Source of the DNA: an uncultured Eubacteriales bacterium
Lineage (GTDB): Bacteria; Bacillota; Clostridia; Oscillospirales; CAG-272
Assembly (NCBI GenBank): GCA_900547725.1
Contig: URHR01000085.1
Span: 1 to 7,410 of the forward strand
Length of the DNA stretch: 7,410 nt
Direction: 5' to 3'
Part shown: positions 1 through 5,212 of the stretch, piece after piece
Layout: every line of letters begins with the position of its first letter
Position numbering within the stretch: position 1 is the first letter of the stretch
Notes under the pieces: generated by a model
The model's database searches: none
Told to the model about the DNA's origin: nothing
Seen by the model: only the letters and a program-made list of their open reading frames with translations
Position numbers and translations under genes: made by a program

Positions 1-1
1 G

Positions 2-157
2 CGCCCCACGGCGCTGAACCCGTGCCGCCTTTTGAAAAAGGCGGGCGAAAACTTTACCTACACTTTGGTGAGAGCAGATTTTCTGCGGTCTGCGTATGAC
101 CCTGAACGCAATTTCCCGAAAGGTCACATAAAATTATGGATTTCACAAAAGAAATGA
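2..157 (+). CDS. C-terminal end of an unidentified upstream gene (partial)
   Basis: This frame is open from the left edge of the window and closes with TGA at 155-157, giving 51 residues that end in HIKLWISQKK. The other two + frames stop at 97-99 and 13-15, so this is the only one that stays open across the start of the next gene. The peptide is mixed and globular-looking (it contains ADFLRSAYDPERNFPKGH) rather than low-complexity. It overlaps the following CDS by 22 bp, much like the 20-bp overlap between the next two genes, which suggests one operon. I do not recognise the family; the fragment is too short to assign a function. It could also be a chance open frame. Confidence 0.45.
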   Translation, partial: RPTALNPCRLLKKAGENFTYTLVRADFLRSAYDPERNFPKGHIKLWISQKK

Positions 158-1443
158 AGGAGACCTACACCATCATTTCGCCGGATATCTTTCCGACGCA
201 TATGGAGTTGATCTCCGAAATCTTCCGGATGTACGGCTACAACCTTGTCATCGCCAAGTACGAGGGCAAAGAGGTTATCGACACGGGCTTGAAGTATATG
301 CACAACGATATGTGCTACCCCGCCATCTGCATGGTCGGGCAACAGATTTACGCGCTCACCTGCGGCGATTTCGACCCGCACAAGACCGCACTGATTCAGT
401 TCCAGACCGGCGGCGGTTGCCGTGCCTCCAATTACCTCTGTCTGCTCCGCAAGGCACTGCACAACATGGGAATGGACGATGTTCCCGTGCTGTCGCTCAG
501 CTTCAGCGGCATCGAAAAATACAGCGGCTTCAAAATTACCCCGCGCATGATTCTGACGGGGTTGCGCAGTCTTGTTTACGGCGACATTCTCCTTCTGCTG
601 AAGAATCAGGTTCTGCCGTATGAGGTGAACGCGGGCGAAACCGAACGCACGGTGCGCAAATGGGTGGACGAGCTGTCCCGGCAGTTCCGCGCGAAAAAGG
701 GGCTGTCCTCCGGCGATATGAAGCGGAATCTTGCCGCCATCGCAAAGGATTTTCACGATATCCCGCGCGAGAAGAAACACCTGCGCAAGGTCGGCATTGT
801 GGGCGAAATTTACGTCAAGTATTCTTCCTTCGGCAACAACGGGTTGGAAAAATTCCTGCTCTCGCAGGGGTGCGAATACATGATTCCCGGCGTGCTCGGC
901 TTCTTCCAGTTCTTCTTCTCCAACACCGAGGTGGAATACCGCTACTACGGCGGGAAAAAGGTCAAAAAACTGGTCTGCGGCGTTGCCGAAAACATTTTTG
1001 CCAAGTGGGAACAGGGCATCATCGACGCGCTGAAGCCCTACCCCGAATTCATTGCCCCCTCCCCGTTTGAAAACATCAAACGTCTGGCGGATCGCGTGAT
1101 CGACCGCGGCGTAAAGATGGGAGAAGGTTGGCTGCTCCCGGGCGAGGCGGCGGAACTGATTGAAAAAGGCTACAACAGCATTGTCTGCGCGCAGCCCTTC
1201 GGATGCCTGCCGAACCACATTGTGGGCAAGGGCACGATCCGACGTCTGCGGGAACTTTACCCCGAGGCGAACATCTTCCCCGTGGACTACGACGCGGGCG
1301 CTTCGAAAGTCAATCAGGAAAACCGCATCAAGCTGATGCTTGCCATTGCGGACGAAATGGAAGCCAAACGGAACGCGCCGCGCGGCGACAACGAACAGAA
1401 CACGGAACAAACGGAGAAGCTACATGAAACGGTTAGGACTTGA
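136..1443 (+). CDS. 2-hydroxyacyl-CoA dehydratase component (D-component/COG3581-like)
   Basis: This 435-aa protein matches what I know of the module that forms the C-terminal part of large clostridial acyl-CoA dehydratase/activase proteins, related to 2-hydroxyglutaryl-CoA dehydratase components. Such enzymes remove water from (R)-2-hydroxyacyl-CoA through a ketyl radical after receiving one electron from an ATP-driven activase; they are cytosolic and oxygen-sensitive. Visible motifs are NDMCYP (57-62), QTGGGCRASNY (90-100), a YGD followed by LPYE (148-163), VGEIYVKYSSFGNN (222-235), CAQPFGCLPNHIVGKG (351-366) and DYDAGASKVNQENR (384-397). Cys60, Cys65, Cys95, Cys351 and Cys357 lie in these motifs and are candidate Fe-S ligands. 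The last 25 residues are a polar tail. The ATG at 136 has a weak AAAGG upstream (119-123). Met7 at 154 has no better ribosome site. The gene overlaps the activase gene by 20 bp. The substrate is unknown; no separate HgdA/HgdB pair is visible. Confidence 0.85.
   Translation: MDFTKEMKETYTIISPDIFPTHMELISEIFRMYGYNLVIAKYEGKEVIDTGLKYMHNDMCYPAICMVGQQIYALTCGDFDPHKTALIQFQTGGGCRASNYLCLLRKALHNMGMDDVPVLSLSFSGIEKYSGFKITPRMILTGLRSLVYGDILLLLKNQVLPYEVNAGETERTVRKWVDELSRQFRAKKGLSSGDMKRNLAAIAKDFHDIPREKKHLRKVGIVGEIYVKYSSFGNNGLEKFLLSQGCEYMIPGVLGFFQFFFSNTEVEYRYYGGKKVKKLVCGVAENIFAKWEQGIIDALKPYPEFIAPSPFENIKRLADRVIDRGVKMGEGWLLPGEAAELIEKGYNSIVCAQPFGCLPNHIVGKGTIRRLRELYPEANIFPVDYDAGASKVNQENRIKLMLAIADEMEAKRNAPRGDNEQNTEQTEKLHETVRT
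1413..1419 (+). promoter_or_regulatory. Ribosome binding site that sets the activase start
   Basis: GGAGAAG lies inside the end of the dehydratase gene, with GGAG ending 7 nt before the ATG at 1424. It decides between that ATG and an upstream in-frame ATG at 1340. The upstream choice would add 28 basic, low-complexity residues ahead of the conserved MKRLGLDIGSTT opening, which is where family members normally begin. Its position inside the preceding gene fits translational coupling. Confidence 0.7.
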
Positions 1444-4339
1444 TATCGGCTCGACCACGCTCAAATGCGCCGTTCTGGACGAGGCGGGCGATGTCCGCTA
1501 CACGGTCTATCGGCGACACCTGTCACGCATTCCCGAGGTTGCGGCGGAAATCTTCGCCGAAATGCGGGAGAAATTCCCCTCCGACAGCTTCTCGGTCACG
1601 CTTTCCGGCTCGGCGGGCATGGGCATTGCCGAGGCGGCGGGACTGCCCTTTGTGCAGGAGGTCTACGCCGAAAAAATAGCGGTGAACCACTACTGCCCCG
1701 ACACCGACGTTGTGATCGAGTTGGGCGGCGAGGACGCGAAGATTCTCTTCCTCACGGGCGGTTTTGAGATGCGCATGAACGGTACCTGTGCGGGCGGAAC
1801 AGGCGCGTTCATCGACCAGATGGCGGCGCTGATGAAGATCACGCCGGACGAGCTGAACAACCTCGCCGCGCACCACGAAAAAATTTACACCATCGCCTCG
1901 CGTTGCGGGGTGTTCGCAAAATCCGACGTTCAGCCGCTCCTCAATCAGGGTGCGCGCAAGGAGGATATTGCCGCCGGCATTCTCTACGCGGTGGTCAACC
2001 AGACCGTTGCGGGGCTCTCGCAGGGGCGGCGGATCGAGGGAAAGGTGCTCTACCTCGGCGGTCCGCTCTCCTTCCTGCCCGAATTGCGCAAGGGCTTTGA
2101 CGATGTGCTGAAAACGCAGGGGGCGTGCCCCGAAAACGCGCTCTGCTTTGTGGCGCTCGGCGCGGCGCTCTCGGGCATGGGCAAGGAAATGACGCTTGCG
2201 GAGCTTGCCGACATCTTCGGCTCGCGGCTTGCAACCAAGGGTTTCCGCCACTGCCAGCCGCTCTTCCGCTCCCGCGAGGATTACCAAGCCTTCCTCGACC
2301 GGCACGAACGTGCCTCGGGCGGCATTACGGTTCTGGAAAAGCCGAAAAACGAAATGTTCCTCGGCATCGACGCCGGCTCAACAACCGTCAAACTGGTGCT
2401 CTGCGATCGCGACGGCAACATCTGCGAGCCGTTCTATTCCTCCAACAACGGCAACCCCGTCCCTCTGGTCAGGGATTATCTGGAGCGGATTTACACCGCC
2501 TATCCCGATCTGACCATCGCGGGCGCGGCGGTCACGGGCTACGGTGAGGAGATCATCCGCAACGCCTTCGGCGCAGACCTCGGAATTGTGGAAACCGTTG
2601 CGCACTTCACGGCGGCGAAAAAGTTCCGCCCCGACGTGGATTTCATCCTCGACATCGGCGGGCAGGACATCAAGTGCTTCCACATCCGCAACGGCGCGAT
2701 CGACTCGCTCTACCTCAACGAGGCTTGTTCCTCGGGGTGCGGTTCTTTCCTCCAGACCTTTGCGGCGGCGCTCGGTTACACGCCCGAGCAGTTCGCAAAA
2801 CTCGGTCTGTTTGCCGACGCGCCCGTGGACCTCGGTTCGCGTTGCACGGTCTTTATGAACAGCTCGGTCAAGCAGGCGCAGAAGGACGGCGCGTCGATCG
2901 AAAACATCGCCGCCGGACTTTCGGTCAGCGTGGTGAAGAATGCGCTCTACAAGGTCATTCGTTGCGCGAACGCCGAAAATCTCGGCAAGCACATCGTGGC
3001 GCAGGGCGGAACCTTCCTCAACGATTGCGTTCTGCGGGCGTTTGAGCAGGAAATCGGCGCGGATGTCATCCGTCCGAAGTTCGCCCCGCTGATGGGCGCT
3101 TACGGCGCGGCGCTTTTCGCTCTGGAGAACGTACACGGACAGTCCGGCATCATCGACCGCGCGGGTCTGCGGGAATTTCACCATGAAGCGAAGGCGTTCA
3201 ATTGCTCGGGTTGCGCCAACCACTGCGCGCTGACGGTCAACACCTTCTCGGGCGGCAGAAAATACATTGCGGGCAACCGTTGCTCCAAACCGCTCGGCAC
3301 TGCGGCGGCGAAGGAGATTTACAATCTTTACGACTACAAGCGGCAACTGCTCGGCGCGTTCATGAAGAACGAGCACGACCCCGCCCGCCGGACGGTCGGC
3401 ATTCCGATGGGGCTGAACTTCTACGAACTTCTCCCCTTCTGGCACACCTTTCTTTCGGAACTGGGCTTCAACGTATTGGTTTCGCCGTTCTCCAGTCACG
3501 GTCTCTACCGAAGCGGGCAGTACACCATCCCCTCGGACACGGCGTGCTACCCTGCCAAGATGATGCACGGGCACATCGAATGGCTGCTTGCGCACAATCC
3601 GGACGCGATCCTTTACCCCGATATGTCCTACAATGTGGACGAGGGCTTGGGCGTGAACCACTACAACTGCCCGGTTGTCGCTTACTACCCACAGGTTCTG
3701 AAGCTGAACGTTGCGGAACTTTCGAAAACCGATTTCATTGACGAATTCGTCTCCCTCGCCGACCCGAAGCAATTCACGGGGCGCATCACGGCGATCATGC
3801 GGTCGCACTTCCCCGACCTCGGCAAGCGGCAGATCTCTCAAGCCGTTCGCGCCGCTTACGCCGCTTACGACAGCTATCTGACGGCGGTACGGGTCAAGGG
3901 TGCGGAATTCCGCGCGATTGCCGAGCGGGACAACAAACCGGTTGTGGTGCTTGCGGGCAGGCCCTATCATGTTGACCCCGAGATCAACCACGGCATTGAC
4001 ACGCTTCTGTGCAATCTCGGCGCGGTTGTGGTGACCGAGGACAGTCTTTCGGCGCTTGTTAAGCCGTTCCCGACGGGGGTGCGGAATCAATGGACGTACC
4101 ACGCGCGGCTTTACGCGGCGGCGAAGTACATCGCGGGACTTTCTGCGGACGATCCGACCTATCTGGTTCAGTTAGTCTCTTTCGGTTGCGGTGTTGACGC
4201 GGTAACGACCGACGAGGTTCGCTCCATTCTGGAGTCCGCGGGTCGCGTTTACACGCAGATCAAAATCGACGAGGTTTCCAACATGGGCGCTGTCACCATC
4301 CGCCTCCGCAGTTTGTTTGCTATGATGCGGAGGGGATGA
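1424..4339 (+). CDS. Tandem acyl-CoA dehydratase activase with DUF2229 module (BcrAD/BadFG family)
   Basis: This 971-aa protein carries two ASKHA-fold activase modules followed by a DUF2229-type module. Activases of this family (HgdC, BadF/BadG, BcrA/BcrD) use ATP to send an electron from a [4Fe-4S] cluster to the dehydratase. Module 1 (about 1-255) has DIGSTTLK (7-14), ELGGEDAK (99-106), Cys122 in NGTCAGGTGAF and Cys161 in ASRCGVFAKSDV. Module 2 (about 311-570) has DAGSTTVK (316-323), DIGGQDIK (410-417), Cys435 and Cys439 in NEACSSGCGSF, and Cys474 in GSRCTVF. A Cys quartet follows (594, 597, 601, 620). The DUF2229-like part starts at VGIPMGLNFYELLPFW (658-673) and includes ACYPAKMMHGH (707-717) and VVLAGRPYHVDPEINHG (841-857). 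The chain ends after IKIDEVSNMGA, about where fused relatives continue into the dehydratase module encoded here by the upstream gene. The two proteins therefore probably form one complex. The ATG at 1424 is preferred because of its ribosome site and the conserved N-terminus. Confidence 0.88.
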   Translation: MKRLGLDIGSTTLKCAVLDEAGDVRYTVYRRHLSRIPEVAAEIFAEMREKFPSDSFSVTLSGSAGMGIAEAAGLPFVQEVYAEKIAVNHYCPDTDVVIELGGEDAKILFLTGGFEMRMNGTCAGGTGAFIDQMAALMKITPDELNNLAAHHEKIYTIASRCGVFAKSDVQPLLNQGARKEDIAAGILYAVVNQTVAGLSQGRRIEGKVLYLGGPLSFLPELRKGFDDVLKTQGACPENALCFVALGAALSGMGKEMTLAELADIFGSRLATKGFRHCQPLFRSREDYQAFLDRHERASGGITVLEKPKNEMFLGIDAGSTTVKLVLCDRDGNICEPFYSSNNGNPVPLVRDYLERIYTAYPDLTIAGAAVTGYGEEIIRNAFGADLGIVETVAHFTAAKKFRPDVDFILDIGGQDIKCFHIRNGAIDSLYLNEACSSGCGSFLQTFAAALGYTPEQFAKLGLFADAPVDLGSRCTVFMNSSVKQAQKDGASIENIAAGLSVSVVKNALYKVIRCANAENLGKHIVAQGGTFLNDCVLRAFEQEIGADVIRPKFAPLMGAYGAALFALENVHGQSGIIDRAGLREFHHEAKAFNCSGCANHCALTVNTFSGGRKYIAGNRCSKPLGTAAAKEIYNLYDYKRQLLGAFMKNEHDPARRTVGIPMGLNFYELLPFWHTFLSELGFNVLVSPFSSHGLYRSGQYTIPSDTACYPAKMMHGHIEWLLAHNPDAILYPDMSYNVDEGLGVNHYNCPVVAYYPQVLKLNVAELSKTDFIDEFVSLADPKQFTGRITAIMRSHFPDLGKRQISQAVRAAYAAYDSYLTAVRVKGAEFRAIAERDNKPVVVLAGRPYHVDPEINHGIDTLLCNLGAVVVTEDSLSALVKPFPTGVRNQWTYHARLYAAAKYIAGLSADDPTYLVQLVSFGCGVDAVTTDEVRSILESAGRVYTQIKIDEVSNMGAVTIRLRSLFAMMRRG

Positions 4340-4346
4340 GAAGACC

Positions 4347-4441
4347 TTGGAGGGGGAAGGACCCCCTTTCGGAGGTGTGTCCAACGCGGCAAAGCCGCTA
4401 CCGGCAGATTTTGCGTTGCAAAATCGCCGCTCCCCCTCCAA
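4347..4441. repeat. Structured palindromic unit: 11-bp closing stem around three hairpins
   Basis: The unit begins 7 bp after the activase stop codon. TTGGAGGGGGA (4347-4357) and TCCCCCTCCAA (4431-4441) are perfect reverse complements and can close a stem. Inside are three hairpins in a row: ACCCCC/GGAGGT (4361-4376, one mismatch, loop TTTC), GCGGC-AAA-GCCGC (4386-4398), and a 12-bp stem with one bulged A (4402-4429) whose core is GATTTTGC-GTT-GCAAAATC. No T-run follows, so it is not a simple terminator. It looks like a mobile palindromic repeat or a structured RNA at the 3' end of the operon transcript. No second copy exists in this window, so its repeat nature is inferred. Confidence 0.6.
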
Positions 4442-4560
4442 ACCTCCCTCATCTCCCCGAACTTCCCTGCACGGCAACCGCCGGGTTGGTTTGTGGAGAT
4501 TTCCCACGTTTTTAGAACGGCGGTTGCCGTACAGGGAAGTTTTTGGGCGGATTGGGAGGT
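4442..4560. repeat. 119-bp long imperfect inverted repeat
   Basis: The outer arms ACCTCCC (4442-4448) and GGGAGGT (4554-4560) are exact complements. Further in, 4461-4482 and 4519-4540 form a 22-bp inverted repeat with a single mismatch that still allows a G-T pair; its core is CGGCAACCGCC against GGCGGTTGCCG. The 36-nt spacer (4483-4518) contains a small GTGG/CCAC hairpin. The arms between the outer and inner stems are only partly complementary. The unit directly abuts the preceding palindromic unit. It could be a remnant of a small inverted-repeat element, an operon terminator, or both. Confidence 0.6.
4461..4544 (+). terminator. Possible terminator of the dehydratase operon
   Basis: The 22-bp stem (4461-4482 with 4519-4540) is followed at once by a run of five T residues (4540-4544) on the + strand, the arrangement of an intrinsic terminator. 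It lies about 120-200 bp after the activase stop. Against it are a loop of 36 nt, longer than usual, and a short T-run. No better terminator is visible between the activase gene and the PBP gene. Confidence 0.35.
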
Positions 4561-4573
4561 GCGAACCTCTGAA

Positions 4574-4592
4574 AAGTGCGGCTGTCGCACTT
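4574..4592. other. Small perfect hairpin
   Basis: AAGTGCG (4574-4580) and CGCACTT (4586-4592) pair perfectly around the 5-nt loop GCTGT. No T-run follows. It lies between the long inverted repeat and the MITE-like element, and its function is unknown. Confidence 0.5.
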
Positions 4593-4638
4593 GATTCGTG
4601 AGCGTGGGGCGTATGGAGGGTGTATGTCTTGCGTGAGT

Positions 4639-4880
4639 GCAGATTTATCCCCCCTCATCAGTCGCTTACGCGACAGCTTCCCCCCGAGGGGAAGCCTTCC
4701 GATCGTTCTGCTAATCTCAAAAAGAGTGCTTTAGGCATTCGGCATTTCAGGCATTTGCATTTAGAATTTCAAGCATTTGTTAGATGTCAACATTTCAAAG
4801 TAAAAACGAAAGAGGTCTGTACAAAGCCTTCCCCTTTGAGGGGGAAGGTGTCGCCGAAGGCGACGGATGAGGGCGTTCCA
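4639..4880. mobile_element. MITE-like element with structured inverted ends, no gene
   Basis: The left arm (4652-4695) and right arm (4827-4873) are inverted copies of one plan: CCCTCATC, one base, a GTCGC/GCGAC hairpin, one base, then a hairpin with CTTCCCC/GGGGAAG stems. Left hairpins are GTCGC-TTAC-GCGAC (4661-4674) and GCTTCCCC-CCGA-GGGGAAGC (4676-4695). Right hairpins are CCTTCCCC/GGGGAAGG (4827-4848) and GTCGCC-GAA-GGCGAC (4850-4864). The outer base pair of the larger stem is G-C on the left and C-G on the right (both arms read in the same orientation), a paired change. The left boundary is set near 4639 because the second copy at 7354 matches from there. The interior (4696-4826) is AT-rich and has no convincing coding frame, so any transposition would need an outside enzyme. 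No clear target-site duplication is seen. I recall similar repeats in gut clostridial genomes, unverified here. Confidence 0.65.
4735..4778. repeat. Cluster of GCATT words inside the MITE-like element
   Basis: GCATT or GCATTT occurs five times in 44 bp, at 4735, 4742, 4751, 4757 and 4773, with irregular spacing of 7, 9, 6 and 16 bp. The stretch is clearly more AT-rich than the flanking genes. It may be a decayed tandem repeat or a protein-binding cluster within the element; nothing in the sequence decides between these. Confidence 0.4.
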
Positions 4881-4929
4881 TTATGAACTAACCTGAACCA
4901 TTTCTATCCGGTAGCGGAGATTGAGGCGA

Positions 4930-5087
4930 GGCGGCAAGCCGCCGCAACAAGTTGCCGCCGCCGCACAAATCCCGCTGGACGGGATTTGGCTCGGAGCAGC
5001 CGGAATTCGTAGCACGGAAAACGGCTACATCAGAATCCGCACAACGTATAAAAAGAATCAAAAATCCCCTTGGTTCAAGGTCTTGAA
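4930..5087. repeat. Series of short hairpins upstream of the PBP gene
   Basis: Five or more inverted repeats follow closely. GGCGGCAA (4930-4937) pairs with TTGCCGCC (4952-4959), or alternatively GGCGGC and GCCGCC pair locally, so two folds compete. CAAATCCCG (4966-4974) pairs with CGGGATTTG (4980-4988) in a perfect 9-bp stem with loop CTGGA. GGCT/AGCC lies at 4988-5001. GTAGC/GCTAC (5009-5028) is extended by CG/CG after a bulged A. CCTTG-GTT-CAAGG (5068-5080) overlaps a TTCAAG/CTTGAA palindrome (5074-5087). No ribosome site and credible coding frame occur together. A TATAAA at 5047-5052 lacks a matching -35 box, so I do not call a promoter. The stretch may be stacked palindromic repeats or a structured mRNA leader. 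Confidence 0.5.
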
Positions 5088-5091
5088 GGTT

Positions 5092-5162
5092 CTTAGGGGT
5101 GACGGTTGCCAAGGCAACCGTCAGTAGCGAAGCGTTACTTCTACCTTAAGAAGTCCCCTAAG
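5092..5162. repeat. 71-bp cloverleaf-like palindromic unit upstream of the PBP gene
   Basis: CTTAGGGG (5092-5099) and CCCCTAAG (5155-5162) are exact reverse complements and close three adjacent hairpins. The first, 5101-5122, is a perfect 10-bp stem (GACGGTTGCC/GGCAACCGTC) around AA, so in practice about 9 bp with a 4-nt loop. The second, 5124-5138, has six pairs including one G-T, with loop AAG. The third, 5139-5152, is TTCT/AGAA with a 6-nt loop. Only four bases of the unit fall outside these stems and loops. It ends 50 nt before the PBP start codon. It lacks the T-arm and anticodon-arm features of tRNA. It could be a palindromic repeat or a small structured RNA or leader. Confidence 0.6.
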
Positions 5163-5167
5163 CAGGG

Positions 5168-5186
5168 TTTGGGACAGAGTCCCAAG
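5168..5186. other. Hairpin between the cloverleaf unit and the PBP ribosome site
   Basis: TTGGGAC (5169-5175) pairs perfectly with GTCCCAA (5179-5185) around AGA, with one extra T-G pair outside. GGTCTTAAT follows instead of a T-run, so it is not a terminator. It lies 13 bp upstream of the ribosome binding site and leaves that site unpaired. Confidence 0.5.
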
Positions 5187-5198
5187 GTCTTAATCCCC

Positions 5199-5207
5199 GG
5201 AAAGGAG
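5199..5207 (+). promoter_or_regulatory. Ribosome binding site of the PBP gene
   Basis: GGAAAGGAG ends 5 nt before the ATG at 5213. This strong site fixes that start over the later in-frame ATG codons at 5234 and 5237 (Met8 and Met9). Confidence 0.8.
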
Positions 5208-5212
5208 CACAC

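Noticed and set aside
124..1410. A 428-codon open frame on the - strand opposite the dehydratase gene
   Set aside because: It is the mirror of a GC-rich coding frame, has no recognisable motifs, and the + strand frame carries clear family motifs.
1340..1423. An N-terminal extension of the activase starting at the ATG at 1340
   Set aside because: The 28 extra residues are basic and low-complexity, and a good ribosome site lies just before the ATG at 1424, where the conserved opening begins.
2378..4102. A 574-codon open frame on the - strand opposite the activase gene
   Set aside because: Its translation is arginine-rich and lacks known motifs, while the + strand encodes intact activase and DUF2229 motifs over the same span.
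4347..4601. An 84-codon open frame after the activase gene
   Set aside because: It runs through two palindromic units, has no ribosome site, and encodes a repeat-derived peptide.
4645..4884. TTAT on both sides of the MITE-like element as a target-site duplication
   Set aside because: The two TTAT words lie at different distances from the arms and four bases can match by chance.
4620..4886. An 88-codon open frame spanning the MITE-like element
   Set aside because: Both ends of the peptide are translations of the inverted arms (for example PSPLRGKVSPKATDEG), which I recall as a common spurious product in clostridial annotations.
5024..5052. A promoter for the PBP gene based on TATAAA at 5047
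   Set aside because: No TTGACA-like box lies 16-18 bp upstream, so the match alone is too weak.
4921..5127. A 68-codon open frame before the PBP gene
   Set aside because: It is composed of hairpin sequence and lacks a ribosome site and any family resemblance.
5092..5162. A tRNA gene suggested by the cloverleaf fold
   Set aside because: There is no 5-bp T-arm with a TTCRA-type loop, no 7-nt anticodon loop and no D-loop GG, and the arm lengths do not fit.
4347..5186. A CRISPR array suggested by the many palindromic units
   Set aside because: The units differ in sequence and length, there are no regularly spaced identical direct repeats, and no cas gene is present.
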